Below, in pieces: positions 19,120 to 28,892 of a stretch of DNA of 64,000 nt. The notes beneath the pieces were generated by a model that was not told the origin of the DNA, did not search any database, and saw only the letters and a list, made by a program, of their open reading frames with translations. The DNA is from Bowmanella dokdonensis (lineage in GTDB: Bacteria > Pseudomonadota > Gammaproteobacteria > Enterobacterales > Alteromonadaceae), in the NCBI RefSeq assembly GCF_017254865.1, contig NZ_JAFKCV010000008.1, forward strand, positions 62,001 through 126,000, given 5' to 3'. A program made the position numbers and the translations under genes. Each line of letters begins with the position of its first letter. Within the stretch, counting starts at the first letter, position 1.

Positions 19120-19213
19120 TGATATTTCTCAATTTAGTGGTCCATGCCCGACACTCAGCATGGTGATGCATTATTGTCAAAGCCCGGGATTATAGGGATT
19201 TTGCCGGCAAAGG

Positions 19214-20329
19214 TCAGGCATTTTTCACGTCAATCCGGTTCTTCTCATTCAGCAACGCAGCCTTGGCCCGTATCCGCCTTTCGAGTTGATCGACCAGATC
19301 GTTATTGTCCAGGCGCTCTTTCTGGCGCTGGCCATCCAGATAAAAGCCGCTCATGTTACGTGCACCGGTCAACCCCAGGTCGGACACTTCCGCTTCACCG
19401 GGGCCATTGACCACACAGCCTATGATCGAGACATCCATAGGCGTCAGCACATCTTCCAGCCTTTGCTCCAGCGCATTGACTGTGCCGATGACGTCAAACT
19501 CCTGACGTGAGCAACTCGGACAGGCGATAAAGTTGATACCGCGGGAACGAATACGCAGAGACTTGAGGATATCGAAACCGACTTTAATTTCTTCCACGGG
19601 ATCCGCGGCCAGGGAAATGCGGATCGTATCGCCGATACCTTCGGCCAGCAGCATACCCAGTCCTACTGCGCTTTTTACCGCGCCGGCCCTGAACCCGCCT
19701 GCTTCGGTGATACCCAGATGCAGAGGCTGGTCGATTTTTTGCGCCAGCAGCCGATAAGCGCCAACGGCCAGGAACACGTCCGATGCCTTAACACTCACCT
19801 TGAACTGGTCAAAGTTGAGTTTATCCAGAATATCCACATGACGCATGGCCGACTCCACCAGAGCCTCTGGGGTTGGCTCGCCGTACTTTTCCTGCAGATC
19901 TTTTTCCAGCGAGCCCCCGTTTACACCGATGCGAATGGGAATGCCTTTGTCGCGGGCACAGTCCACCACGCTGCGGATACGCTCATGATTGCCGATATTG
20001 CCCGGATTGATACGCAGGCAATCGACACCATATTCCGCAACTTTGAGGGCAATCCGATAATCAAAGTGAATATCTGCAATCAGAGGAACAGTAACCTGGC
20101 GGCGGATCTCCCTGAATGCCTCGGCAGCGTCCATGGTGGGCACTGAAACCCGCACGATTTCGCCTCCCACCGCCTGGATACGTTTTATCTGGGCAACCGT
20201 TGCTTCCACGTCTGTTGTGGGCGTATTGGTCATGGACTGCACTGCGATGGGTGCACCATCCCCTATCGGTACGCTGCCCACGTTGATACGGGTGGAAGCT
20301 CTGCGTTTTATGGGTGATTCGGCAAACAT
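19214..20329 (-). CDS. ispG: 4-hydroxy-3-methylbut-2-en-1-yl diphosphate synthase (flavodoxin)
   Basis: 371 residues. A [4Fe-4S] enzyme of the MEP isoprenoid pathway that converts MEcPP to HMBPP. An N-terminal TIM barrel is followed by the cluster domain with cysteines in [14 protein letters not shown] and [15 protein letters not shown]. It depends on Fe-S assembly, supplied here presumably by the SUF operon downstream. It lies 23 bases after rodZ. Confidence 0.97.
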   Translation of the reverse strand: MFAESPIKRRASTRINVGSVPIGDGAPIAVQSMTNTPTTDVEATVAQIKRIQAVGGEIVRVSVPTMDAAEAFREIRRQVTVPLIADIHFDYRIALKVAEYGVDCLRINPGNIGNHERIRSVVDCARDKGIPIRIGVNGGSLEKDLQEKYGEPTPEALVESAMRHVDILDKLNFDQFKVSVKASDVFLAVGAYRLLAQKIDQPLHLGITEAGGFRAGAVKSAVGLGMLLAEGIGDTIRISLAADPVEEIKVGFDILKSLRIRSRGINFIACPSCSRQEFDVIGTVNALEQRLEDVLTPMDVSIIGCVVNGPGEAEVSDLGLTGARNMSGFYLDGQRQKERLDNNDLVDQLERRIRAKAALLNEKNRIDVKNA

Positions 20330-20352
20330 GGTCGTTCCAGTGATGAGTAAAA

Positions 20353-21324
20353 TTATTCGCTGAAGGGTAAGGTAAACCGGGCCGTTCTGCCCCTGCCAAA
20401 GCGTGACATGTCGACAGCTTCCCCCTGGTAGAGAATACTGACAGACTCAGGCGCACCCAAAGTAATATCAAAAGGTGGAACGCCGGTCACCGGCATAACC
20501 CGACCACTGATTTTGACCCCATAGGCGATGGCCTCACCCGTAGCGTCGACAATATTGACCCAACAATCGCCGCTAAATTCGAAGACCAGTTCGACAGGGT
20601 CAGCTAATTCAGTCTGCTCGCTGGCAACTGCAGCCCCTTCCGCTGAGGACTGCCCCCCTTGTTCTGCCGGTTGCTCAACCCCTTCGCGCTGCAATAAATC
20701 ATCAGTGGGGGCTGGCTCTTGCGCCTGGCTCTCAACGGAGGCGTTTTGTGTCGGTGCGCTCTGAGCCAGGGACTCGCCCAGAGTCAGACTATCTGTGGTG
20801 TCGTCCGGCGCTTCTTTGACCTGTTCAGCCTGTTTAACAGGCTTGTCGGCCGGACTCGTGTGGACCGGGATTTGACTGCTGGGGGGAGGCAGGGAATCGG
20901 ACTCCACATCGGCCAGACTGTCACTTTGCTGCACCCACCAGACGACTACCAGCGCAACAATCACCGCCAGAATCAGGTAGGAAAGCAGCATCAGGCGGTC
21001 GTCGCTGGCTTGCTTGGCTACTTTGCGGGAAAAACTCTGTAATTTGGCCGGTTCCTGCTTAGCCGCATTCAATTCATCAAACGCCGCTATCACCTGCTGT
21101 TCAGGAATCTCCAGCAAACGGGCGTAAAGCTTGTAGTAGCCACGGGTGAACGTAACAGAGATCCTGTCGTCAAATTGCTCATTTTCCAGCCCCTGGATAT
21201 TGGCCAGCTTCAGGTTCAACCGCTTAGCCACCTCTTCCATGGTCAGACCCTTGGCTTCTCTGGCCTCTCTGACCATCTGCCCGGGTCCCCGGGCTTGCAC
21301 TTCGGCTTCCTGTTCTTCTGTCAT
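20353..21324 (-). CDS. rodZ: Cytoskeleton protein RodZ
   Basis: 323 residues. The N-terminal HTH domain ([20 protein letters not shown]) binds MreB; a transmembrane helix (about residues 113-132, [18 protein letters not shown]) is followed by a long Gln/Glu/Pro/Ser-rich periplasmic linker and a C-terminal DUF4115 beta domain ([20 protein letters not shown]). RodZ links MreB to the wall-elongation machinery and sets rod shape. It lies 40 bases after pilW in the conserved block. Confidence 0.94.
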   Translation of the reverse strand: MTEEQEAEVQARGPGQMVREAREAKGLTMEEVAKRLNLKLANIQGLENEQFDDRISVTFTRGYYKLYARLLEIPEQQVIAAFDELNAAKQEPAKLQSFSRKVAKQASDDRLMLLSYLILAVIVALVVVWWVQQSDSLADVESDSLPPPSSQIPVHTSPADKPVKQAEQVKEAPDDTTDSLTLGESLAQSAPTQNASVESQAQEPAPTDDLLQREGVEQPAEQGGQSSAEGAAVASEQTELADPVELVFEFSGDCWVNIVDATGEAIAYGVKISGRVMPVTGVPPFDITLGAPESVSILYQGEAVDMSRFGRGRTARFTLPFSE

Positions 21325-21364
21325 AATACTGCTTAAGCCTGTCTGTTAAATTAATGGTGCCGGC

Positions 21365-22390
21365 TCAGTCCGGCCGGGTCACTCTCAGTTTCATGCCGGT
21401 ATAGATAGAGGATGCATCTTGTAACTGGTTCCACTCCATCAAAGTACTCATCTTGAGATTGTATTTCACTGAGATCCGATACAGATTCTCCCCTTCCTGT
21501 ACCAGATGGAAAGCCGCTTCGTCATCCTCACCAGCCACTTCCGGTTCGATCTGTCTGTCGGTTTGGGCTTCAGTCTCATCCCCTGTCGGCTGCTCCGGGA
21601 TCCTCTGCGCACTGGTTTCATTGCGGACTGACGGGCGAACATTGGCCAGTGATCTGTACTCCCGCGTTAGCGGATGTTCAGGATACAACTCACGCAGCAT
21701 TTTACCGTATCCTTCGGCTCTTTGCAGTTGCTGCAAGCCACTCTCAATACGATACCCATACATCAGGAGCTCAGGCGATACCCGCCCCACCCGCTCCAAC
21801 CGGCCCAGATACTGTTTGGCTTCCTGCCAATTCCCCTGCTGAACCAGGATCTCGGTCAGCAGCAGCAAGCTCTGGGAACGGGCAGGCTGGTGATTCAGTG
21901 CGCTTTGCAGAAACTGTTTGGCATCTTCAATTTGTCCCTGGCTCTGACTGCACAAGGCGAGATTCTCATAACTTTCGGCTGATCGGATATAGTTCTGACT
22001 GTTGATGGCGCGAAGGAAATAATCCCTCGCCTCTTCATACCTTCCCCTCTGGCAGAGGAAAGCACCGTAACTATTGAGAATGTCCGGGCTCTGTCCACCA
22101 AGGCGCAATGCCTGCCGGTATGAATCATCAGCCTGTTGAAATTCTTCTACCTGCTGGTAGTAGTAAGCCATGCTGTAATGGGCATCCGCCATGTCAGGCG
22201 CGAACTGCAGTGCCTTGTCCAGATTATATTTGGCCTGGGTATAGTTACCGTTTTTCAGGTACGTCAACCCCAGCGAGATCCGGGTACGGGCAGCATCCTG
22301 CTGATTGAAGTCGGCACCCATGCCCGGTTCGGGAGACTGGCTGGCACAGGAGGTCAGCAGCAATATGGCAACAACGGGGAGTAAACGCAT
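21365..22390 (-). CDS. pilW: Type IV pilus biogenesis lipoprotein PilW/PilF with C-terminal LysM domain
   Basis: 341 residues. The lipobox is LLLTSCAS. TPR repeats (about residues 30-240; for example GLTYLKNGNYTQAKYNLDKA) match PilW/PilF, the pilotin-like protein needed for PilQ secretin assembly. Unusually the protein continues, after a charged linker, into a LysM-like module at the C-terminus (HLVQEGENLYRISVKYNLKM, then LQDASSIYTGMKLRV), which would bind peptidoglycan. PilF homologues are usually about 250 residues, so the extra domain is an extension. The ATG at 22390 has AAGG 5 bases upstream; a GTG at 22411 is the alternative. It follows rlmN closely. Confidence 0.88.
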   Translation of the reverse strand: MRLLPVVAILLLTSCASQSPEPGMGADFNQQDAARTRISLGLTYLKNGNYTQAKYNLDKALQFAPDMADAHYSMAYYYQQVEEFQQADDSYRQALRLGGQSPDILNSYGAFLCQRGRYEEARDYFLRAINSQNYIRSAESYENLALCSQSQGQIEDAKQFLQSALNHQPARSQSLLLLTEILVQQGNWQEAKQYLGRLERVGRVSPELLMYGYRIESGLQQLQRAEGYGKMLRELYPEHPLTREYRSLANVRPSVRNETSAQRIPEQPTGDETEAQTDRQIEPEVAGEDDEAAFHLVQEGENLYRISVKYNLKMSTLMEWNQLQDASSIYTGMKLRVTRPD

Positions 22391-22414
22391 GACGGCCTTA
22401 GAAAATTTCACTGA

Positions 22415-23536
22415 TTAGGCCATTTTTACTGAAATTTGCTCACCCTTCATCTGTTTTTTCATCATCCGCCGGGTCCGGTCCACTACATCGCCGACCAATT
22501 GACCACAGGCAGCATCAATATCATCGCCCCGCGTTTTGCGCACCACTACGGTAAAGCCGTATTCCATCAGCACCTTGGAGAAGCGGTCAATACGCGAATT
22601 GCTGGAACAGGTATAGGGAGAGCCTGGGTAGGGGTTAAAGGGAATTAGGTTAATCTTGCTCGGTGTGTCCTTGAGTATTCGGGCCAGTTGATGGGCCTGA
22701 TCGGTGCTGTCGTTGACTCCATTGAGCATCACATACTCAATAGTCACCCGCCCCTGATTGGCATTGGACTTGGCCAGATAACGCCGGATGCCGGCGAGCA
22801 ATACCTCAATGGGATACTTCTTATTGATCGGCACTATCTCATCACGCAATTCGTCTGTTGGTGCATGTAATGACACGGCCAGGGCCACATCTATCTGCTC
22901 CGCCAGCAGGTCCAAAGCCGGCACCACCCCAGAGGTACTCAGGGTCACCCGTCGCTTGGAAAGACCGAAACCGAAATCGTCCAGCATGATATCCATGGCC
23001 GGCACTACGTTCTTAAGATTCAGCAGCGGTTCCCCCATTCCCATCATTACGACGTTGGTAATGGGACGTTTGGCCGTGTCTTTTGACAGCCCTATGGTCT
23101 TAGCCACCCGCCAGACCTGGCCGATGATCTCAGACACTGACAGGTTGCGGTTGAAGCCCTGCTGAGCCGTGGAACAGAAAGTACATTCCAATGCACATCC
23201 CACCTGCGAGGAGACACAGAGGGTCGCCCTGTCCGTTTCGGGGATCCAGACGGCCTCCACCTCCTGACCGCCTTTGAGTATCAGGGCAAACTTGATGGTC
23301 CCGTCGGTGGCATTCTGCTGCCGTGAAATCTGCGGGGCTTCAATCACGGACTTTTCCGCCAGCTTGGCGCGCAGGCTTTTGTTCAGATTGGTCATCTGTG
23401 CGAAGTCATCACAGCCGGCCTGGTAGATCCACTTCATCAGTTGGTCCGCGCGGAACGGTTTTTCGTCAATACTGACAAAAAAGTCCCGCAATCCCTGACG
23501 ATTCAAATCCAACAAGTTGGTTTTCGCTGTAGCCAT
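22415..23536 (-). CDS. rlmN: Dual-specificity rRNA/tRNA adenine C2-methyltransferase RlmN
   Basis: 373 residues. A radical-SAM enzyme that methylates C2 of A2503 in 23S rRNA and A37 in some tRNAs. The cluster motif CxxxCxxC is seen in [16 protein letters not shown], and the resolving cysteine is in DIDAACGQL near the C-terminus. It is the first gene of the rlmN-pilW-rodZ-ispG-hisS-yfgM-bamB run; the terminator at 23652-23678 separates it from ndk upstream. Confidence 0.97.
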   Translation of the reverse strand: MATAKTNLLDLNRQGLRDFFVSIDEKPFRADQLMKWIYQAGCDDFAQMTNLNKSLRAKLAEKSVIEAPQISRQQNATDGTIKFALILKGGQEVEAVWIPETDRATLCVSSQVGCALECTFCSTAQQGFNRNLSVSEIIGQVWRVAKTIGLSKDTAKRPITNVVMMGMGEPLLNLKNVVPAMDIMLDDFGFGLSKRRVTLSTSGVVPALDLLAEQIDVALAVSLHAPTDELRDEIVPINKKYPIEVLLAGIRRYLAKSNANQGRVTIEYVMLNGVNDSTDQAHQLARILKDTPSKINLIPFNPYPGSPYTCSSNSRIDRFSKVLMEYGFTVVVRKTRGDDIDAACGQLVGDVVDRTRRMMKKQMKGEQISVKMA

Positions 23537-23651
23537 GCAAGATACCTCAAACGTTCGGCGTGTTTATCTTTGTGCAGATATACCCCAAAGGGGGCAGAAT
23601 TGTACATTTTTTACCCATCAATTAAAACCGGTGTTTGCCGGCCCAATGCGC

Positions 23652-23678
23652 AAAAAAGGGAGCCGAAGCTCCCTTTTT
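23652..23678 (-). terminator. Strong bidirectional-type terminator after ndk
   Basis: A perfect hairpin with AAAAA-GGGAGC (23653-23663) and GCTCCC-TTTTT (23668-23678) around a CGAA tetraloop. It reads well on both strands; the gene it serves is ndk on the minus strand. Confidence 0.9.
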
Positions 23679-23692
23679 AAGCGCAGGCAAGC

Positions 23693-24124
23693 TTAGCGGG
23701 TGCGAGGGCAGATTTCTTCATCAGAGAAGAAGTACGCTATTTCGCGGGCCGCTGATTCAGGAGCATCGGAACCATGCACGGCGTTTTCATCGATGCTCAC
23801 CGCGTAGTCGGCACGCAGCGTACCGGCCAGGGCATCCTTGGGATTGGTGGCGCCCATGATTTCACGGTTCTTGCGCACGGCCTCTTCGCCTTCCAGTACC
23901 TGCACCATTACAGGGCCAGAGGTCATAAACTCAACCAGGGCTGCAAAGAAGGGGCGTTCCTTGTGCTCGGCGTAGAAACCTTCAGCCTGTTCCTTGCTCA
24001 TGTGCAGCATCTTGGAAGCAACCAGACGCAGACCGGCAGATTCGAAACGGTTATAGATGGCGCCAATCACATTTTTGGCTACGGCATCAGGCTTGATGAT
24101 TGAAAAAGTACGCTCCAGAGCCAT
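23693..24124 (-). CDS. ndk: Nucleoside diphosphate kinase
   Basis: 143 residues, normal length. Transfers the terminal phosphate from ATP to nucleoside diphosphates through the catalytic histidine seen in [15 protein letters not shown]. The start [15 protein letters not shown] is the family N-terminus, so the ATG at 24124 is used rather than the in-frame ATG at 24139. It is transcribed alone, ended by the strong terminator at 23652-23678, upstream of the rlmN run as in related genomes. Confidence 0.97.
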   Translation of the reverse strand: MALERTFSIIKPDAVAKNVIGAIYNRFESAGLRLVASKMLHMSKEQAEGFYAEHKERPFFAALVEFMTSGPVMVQVLEGEEAVRKNREIMGATNPKDALAGTLRADYAVSIDENAVHGSDAPESAAREIAYFFSDEEICPRTR

Positions 24125-24307
24125 GGTTATAGTCTCCAATTCAAAGTGGGTTAAAATTTTGAGCGCGGATTATATGCAATATCTGCCCGCTTTACTATTC
24201 ACCGGACAATAAATCTTCCTGGCTCTTCCTGGTGTTGGTCCAGACGTTGAAATCCCGGCCCGGGTGAACTTTAGTTAATCTAAGATTCCACCGTCCAACC
24301 ATCCCGT

Positions 24308-25099
24308 ATGCGCCCTGTATTAGTGAGTTTGCTGTGGCTGCTCTGGAGTCTCACCTGTATCGCCAGGGAACCCGGCAGGATTCTGGTAGCCACAGCTGTC
24401 TGGCCACCCAACTTTACTGTCGAGACAGGTCTGGGTATTTATCAGCAGGTACTTAAGCAGGTATATGCGGACTATAAAGTGGAATTTCTGTTTACCACCT
24501 ATGCCCGTTCAAAACATCTGGTCAGGGAAGGCAAGGCAGACCTCTGGCTCGCTTCCTATCTGGCAGAGGAAGCCTGGGCCTTGTACCCAGTCTACCCCTT
24601 TGATGCCGATCTTATCTGTGTGGTCAGGCTTCCCCACAGTGCCTGGCAGGGGGCGCAGAGCCTGAAGCATGAGCGGGTGGCCTGGATAGCCGAATACAGT
24701 TTCAATCAGTATCTGCCGGAACTGGATATGCAGGCTTACGAAGTGCCCGACCTGCAGGTGGCCCTGCGCATGCTGCAAGCGGGACGTATTGGCTACGTAC
24801 TGGATGACTGGTGGAATATTCAGGACCACCTCGGGCAGCATCCTGCCATGCAGTCTGAGCTGGTCCTCGCCCCCCTTGCTCTCCTGCGGCTGTACCCGGG
24901 ATTCCAACCCACACTTCAGGGCCGTCTACTGGCAGAGCATTGGGATGTCCGCTTGGCATCCATGATGGACGACGGCAGTCTGCGGGCCATCTTTTCCAGC
25001 GCCGGCGAGCCTTTTCTGCTCGAGCGATGCCCCTCCGGCCGACAAGATGATAAGCAAGGCCCATTGTGCTTTGTCAGTGACTTGCAACCGGCGAGATAG
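24308..25099 (+). CDS. Periplasmic substrate-binding-protein-like (SBP_bac_3 type)
   Basis: 263 residues. A signal peptide (MRPVLVSLLWLLWSLTCIA) leads into a family-3 solute-binding fold: ILVATAVWPPNFTVETG at the start, a binding-lobe segment YARSKHLVREGKADLWL, and a second lobe. Stand-alone copies like this, without ABC permease genes beside them, are common in Alteromonadales and may act as sensors or orphan binding proteins. Ligand unknown. The gene lies between ndk and the SUF operon, with no clear link to either. Confidence 0.7.
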   Translation: MRPVLVSLLWLLWSLTCIAREPGRILVATAVWPPNFTVETGLGIYQQVLKQVYADYKVEFLFTTYARSKHLVREGKADLWLASYLAEEAWALYPVYPFDADLICVVRLPHSAWQGAQSLKHERVAWIAEYSFNQYLPELDMQAYEVPDLQVALRMLQAGRIGYVLDDWWNIQDHLGQHPAMQSELVLAPLALLRLYPGFQPTLQGRLLAEHWDVRLASMMDDGSLRAIFSSAGEPFLLERCPSGRQDDKQGPLCFVSDLQPAR

Positions 25100-25432
25100 A
25101 CCCTGCTCCTTCAAACGTCTTGTCTGCCGTACCCTGAAGCCGAACAAAGTGGTATAGTGCGCGCCGTTTTATCCGGCCCGGGTTGTTCGCCCGGATGGCC
25201 GGCCAATACTTGAGTAAAACGCTCAGGTAATATAGAATCGGCGACAGTACGACAGGATAGATTTCACCTCGTCTCTGGAGATATCCAACACAGGACCCGG
25301 GCAACAGACCCCTCAGAGGTTACATTAGGGTTTCAGGGCGAAAAGCTTGAACCGGTGCGGTCCATTACCTTAGTTTTGCGTAAGTGATGGTAAAGACAGA
25401 TGCCGCACCCAGACAATGATCGAGACCAGACT
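25100..25432. other. Intergenic region before the SUF operon
   Basis: A 333-base space without a credible gene. It holds the probable IscR operator/promoter at 25205-25238, a short GC-rich inverted stretch (TCCGGCCCGGGTTGTTCGCC, about 25171-25190) ahead of it, and a leader of about 190 bases before the sufB ATG. I see no tRNA or recognised riboswitch. Confidence 0.5.
25205..25238 (+). promoter_or_regulatory. IscR type-1-like operator and promoter of the suf operon
   Basis: ATACTTGAG, TAAAACG, CTCAGGTAAT (25207 onward) resembles the imperfect-palindromic IscR type 1 motif (ATA, CTTGACT, AT-rich centre, AGTCAAG, TAT). It overlaps TTGAGT (25210-25215) which, with a 17-base spacer, leads to TAGAAT (25233-25238), a plausible sigma-70 promoter. 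A much closer match to the motif lies upstream of iscR at 33341-33365. If correct, [2Fe-2S]-IscR represses suf when clusters are plentiful. Confidence 0.6.
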
Positions 25433-26869
25433 ATGAGTGAACAGATCGAACAGGCGCTAGCGCGCAAGTATGAAGCCGGATTCGTTTCCAATATCGAATC
25501 GGAAACCTTTGCCGTCGGACTCGACGAGGAAGTGATCCGCCGTATTTCGACAATGAAAAACGAGCCCGAGTGGATGTTGCAATGGCGTCTGAAAGCTTAT
25601 GAGTCCTGGCTGAAGATGGAGGAGCCCGAATGGGCGCACCTGCACTATCCGAAGATCGATTACCAGTCCATCTCCTATTATTCAGCGCCCAAGAGCATGA
25701 AGGACAAGCCCAAGTCACTCGATGAGGTGGACCCGGAGTTGTTGCGTACCTATGAAAAACTGGGTATTCCCCTGCATGAGCAGCAAATGCTGGCCGGTGT
25801 GGCGGTGGACGCCGTATTTGACTCGGTGTCGGTGGTGACCACTTTTCGCGAGAAGCTCGAAGAAGCCGGAGTGATATTCTGTCCCATCTCCGAGGCGGTG
25901 CACAAATACCCGGAACTGGTTAAAAAATACCTGGGTACGGTGGTTCCCCGTTCTGACAACTACTTTGCCGCCCTCAACAGCGCGGTATTCACCGACGGCT
26001 CCTTTGTCTATATTCCCAAGGGCGTGCGTTGTCCTATGGAACTGTCCACCTATTTCCGTATCAACGAGCAGAATACCGGTCAGTTTGAGCGAACCCTTAT
26101 CGTGGCCGACGAGGGCAGCCATGTGAGCTATCTGGAAGGCTGTACCGCACCTCAGCGGGATGAAAACCAATTACATGCCGCAGTAGTTGAACTGGTGGCG
26201 ATGGACAACGCCAAGATCAAGTATTCCACGGTGCAAAACTGGTACCCGGGAGACGAAGAGGGCAAGGGCGGCATCTACAACTTTGTGACCAAGCGCGGTA
26301 TCTGCCATAACAATGCCCATATCTCCTGGACCCAGGTGGAGACCGGCTCGGCCATTACCTGGAAATACCCCAGTTGCGTACTCAAAGGCGACAACAGCGT
26401 AGGTGAATTCTATTCGGTGGCCCTGACCCGCGGACGACAGCAGGCAGACACCGGTACCAAGATGATCCATCTGGGCAAAAACACCAAATCCACCATTATT
26501 TCCAAGGGTATCAGCGCAGGCAGGAGCAATAATGCCTATCGCGGACTGGTGCAGATGGGTCCCAATTCAGACGGTGCGCGTAATTTTACCCAATGTGACT
26601 CGCTGCTCATAGGCGATCAATGCGGCGCCCATACCTTTCCTTATATCGAAAGCCGCAATCCTTCAGCCATTGTCGAACACGAGGCCACCACCTCCAAGGT
26701 CAGCGACGAACAGTTGTTCCTCTGCCAGCAGCGGGGTCTGGATGCTGAAAAAGCCGTCTCCATGATAGTCAACGGTTTCTGTAAGGAAGTATTCAAGGAA
26801 TTACCCATGGAGTTCGCCGTGGAGGCGGGCAAGTTACTCGAGATCAGTCTCGAAGGTTCTGTAGGTTAA
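25433..26869 (+). CDS. sufB: Fe-S cluster assembly scaffold protein SufB
   Basis: 478 residues. Core subunit of the SufBC2D scaffold on which clusters are built with sulfur from SufS-SufE. The sequence shows the family start [13 protein letters not shown], the beta-helix core with [17 protein letters not shown] and [19 protein letters not shown], and the C-terminal CNSLLIGD-like segment [20 protein letters not shown]. The ATG at 25433 gives the usual N-terminus (MSEQIEQ); the frame is open upstream to 25400. It is the first gene of sufB-C-D-S-A-T-E, without the sufA-first order of E. coli. Confidence 0.97.
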   Translation: MSEQIEQALARKYEAGFVSNIESETFAVGLDEEVIRRISTMKNEPEWMLQWRLKAYESWLKMEEPEWAHLHYPKIDYQSISYYSAPKSMKDKPKSLDEVDPELLRTYEKLGIPLHEQQMLAGVAVDAVFDSVSVVTTFREKLEEAGVIFCPISEAVHKYPELVKKYLGTVVPRSDNYFAALNSAVFTDGSFVYIPKGVRCPMELSTYFRINEQNTGQFERTLIVADEGSHVSYLEGCTAPQRDENQLHAAVVELVAMDNAKIKYSTVQNWYPGDEEGKGGIYNFVTKRGICHNNAHISWTQVETGSAITWKYPSCVLKGDNSVGEFYSVALTRGRQQADTGTKMIHLGKNTKSTIISKGISAGRSNNAYRGLVQMGPNSDGARNFTQCDSLLIGDQCGAHTFPYIESRNPSAIVEHEATTSKVSDEQLFLCQQRGLDAEKAVSMIVNGFCKEVFKELPMEFAVEAGKLLEISLEGSVG

Positions 26870-26883
26870 GTTTGGGGAATAAG

Positions 26884-27645
26884 ATGTTAAAAATTAAGAA
26901 CTTGCACGCCAGCGTCGAAGATAAAACCATCATAAAGGGCCTGGATCTGAATATCAAGCCGGGTGAAGTCCATGCCATTATGGGCCCCAATGGGGCGGGC
27001 AAGAGTACCCTGGGCTACGTATTGTCCGGACGCGAAGGTTACGAAGTCAGTGAAGGCAGCGTGGAGTTCAAAGGCCAGGATCTGCTAGAGATGGATATCG
27101 AAGAGCGCGCCCGTGAGGGTTTGTTCCTGGCCTTCCAGTACCCGGTGGAGATCCCCGGCGTTAGCAATATGGAATTTATGAAAGAATCGGTTAATGCCAT
27201 GCGCAAAAAGCAGGGCCTGGAGCCGCTGACCGCCGCAGAATTCCTGAAAAAAGCCAAGGAAGCTTGCAAACAGGTCAACCTGCCATTGGATTTTCTCAAA
27301 CGAGGAGTGAACGAAGGGTTCTCCGGGGGCGAGAAAAAGCGCAATGAAATCATGCAGATGATCCTGCTTGAGCCGAAGCTCTGTATCCTTGATGAATCTG
27401 ATTCCGGCCTGGATATCGATGCCCTGCAAGTGGTGGCTAATGGCGTCAACAGCCAGCGCAGCCCAGAGCGCAGCTTTATTGTGGTCACCCATTATCAACG
27501 ACTGCTGGACTATATCAAACCGGATTTTGTGCATATCCTGGCCGACGGCAAAATCGTTAAAAGCGGTGATGCCTCCCTGGCTCTGGAAGTGGAAAAAGCC
27601 GGCTATGCCTGGCTGGGGGACAAATCCAAGGAGGCCGGGGCATGA
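26884..27645 (+). CDS. sufC: Fe-S assembly ATPase SufC
   Basis: 253 residues. ABC-type ATPase of the SufBCD complex, soluble rather than membrane-bound. Walker A is GPNGAGKST, the signature region is GFSGGEKKRNEI and Walker B is LCILDESDSGLDID, the SufC-specific form. The ATG at 26884 is used; a TTG at 26872 opens the frame earlier. It lies 14 bases after sufB and its end overlaps sufD by four bases. Confidence 0.97.
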   Translation: MLKIKNLHASVEDKTIIKGLDLNIKPGEVHAIMGPNGAGKSTLGYVLSGREGYEVSEGSVEFKGQDLLEMDIEERAREGLFLAFQYPVEIPGVSNMEFMKESVNAMRKKQGLEPLTAAEFLKKAKEACKQVNLPLDFLKRGVNEGFSGGEKKRNEIMQMILLEPKLCILDESDSGLDIDALQVVANGVNSQRSPERSFIVVTHYQRLLDYIKPDFVHILADGKIVKSGDASLALEVEKAGYAWLGDKSKEAGA

Positions 27646-28892
27646 GTCAATGGCTGGAACAGGTAATTGACCGGGCCAGCGAAGTTCAGGACTGGCTGGG
27701 GCCCATTCGCCAGAAGTCACTGGCCGAGTTGCGCGAACAGCGCTGGCCAAACCGCCGTGTCGAAGCCTGGAAGTACACCTCCCTGACGCCACTGGAACAA
27801 TTGCAGCTATCCGGTTCTGACAAGGCGACTCAGGTGCCCTACGATCAGATCGCAGGGCTGGAGAGTCTGGACTTGGTGTTCGTCAACGGCCAGTTGCAAA
27901 CCGATCTCAAGCAGTGCTCGCTGCCTGCGGGACTGCGCATCAGAAATCTCAGCGAAGCCGACGATGAGTCCGGCGCCGATCTGTTCGCCGACATCAAGCC
28001 TAAACGTCATCTCTTCGGTCTGGTAAATGATGTACTGGCCCAGCAAGGCCTGATCATTGAAGTCGCCGATGGGGCAAGCATCGCCAGGCCAGTCAGGCTG
28101 GTACAACTTTGCACGCTGGGCGGGGAATCCCATACCCGTATCCTGGTCAGATTAGGCGAAAAGTCCAGACTGACGGTCATCGAACAGGGTGAGGGACAGG
28201 ATCCCAGTCTGAGTACGGCCTTTGCCGAATATGAACTGGGACGCCAAGCCTATCTGGAACATTATCGCCTCTCCCTGCACCAGGCGAAGGCCGTGCAACT
28301 GGGCGGCAGCCATTTCAGGTTGCTGGAAAAATCCCAGCTCAACAGCCACCTGGTGGCGTACGGCAGCGATCTGTCGCGCCTGGACGTGGACATTGAGCAT
28401 GCCGAATCCCATGCCTTTGCCAAGTTCAATGCCATTTATCTGCTGGCCAGCGGCGAGACCTTCGACCTGCACAGCACCATAGAACATAGGGTCCCCCACG
28501 GCACCACAGAAGAAAATGCCCGTGGCATAGTGGGTGACCGGGCCAAAGCCGTCTTCAACGGCCGCATTCATATTCATCGCGATGCCCAGAAGACTCTGGC
28601 AGAGCTGAACAACCGTAATCTGCTGCTGTCCCGTCGCGGCCAGATCAATACGAAACCCGAGCTGGAGATTTACGCCGACGATGTACAGTGCGCCCACGGC
28701 GCCACCGTGGCCGAGATCGAGGAGAGCGCCCTGTACTATCTGCAAAGCCGGGGAATTCCACGCAGCCAGGCACTGGTGATGCTGAACTTCGGTTTTATCC
28801 AGGAACTGGTCAATCAGATGCCCAACCGGGTACTGGGGGAGTGGTTGCAAGTCAGGCTGAAAGACAGGTTCCGCCAGATGGAGGTCAAATGA
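27642..28892 (+). CDS. sufD: Fe-S cluster assembly protein SufD
   Basis: 416 residues. SufB paralogue that pairs with SufB and SufC in the scaffold and helps iron entry. The beta-helix core shows VDIEHAESHAFAKFNAIYLL, and the shared SufB/SufD segment HRDAQKTLAELNNRNLLLS, followed by DDVQCAHGATVAEIEESALY, which contains the conserved Cys-Ala-His of SufD. Start and stop both overlap neighbours by ATGA, consistent with coupled translation in the operon. Confidence 0.96.
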   Translation: MSQWLEQVIDRASEVQDWLGPIRQKSLAELREQRWPNRRVEAWKYTSLTPLEQLQLSGSDKATQVPYDQIAGLESLDLVFVNGQLQTDLKQCSLPAGLRIRNLSEADDESGADLFADIKPKRHLFGLVNDVLAQQGLIIEVADGASIARPVRLVQLCTLGGESHTRILVRLGEKSRLTVIEQGEGQDPSLSTAFAEYELGRQAYLEHYRLSLHQAKAVQLGGSHFRLLEKSQLNSHLVAYGSDLSRLDVDIEHAESHAFAKFNAIYLLASGETFDLHSTIEHRVPHGTTEENARGIVGDRAKAVFNGRIHIHRDAQKTLAELNNRNLLLSRRGQINTKPELEIYADDVQCAHGATVAEIEESALYYLQSRGIPRSQALVMLNFGFIQELVNQMPNRVLGEWLQVRLKDRFRQMEVK

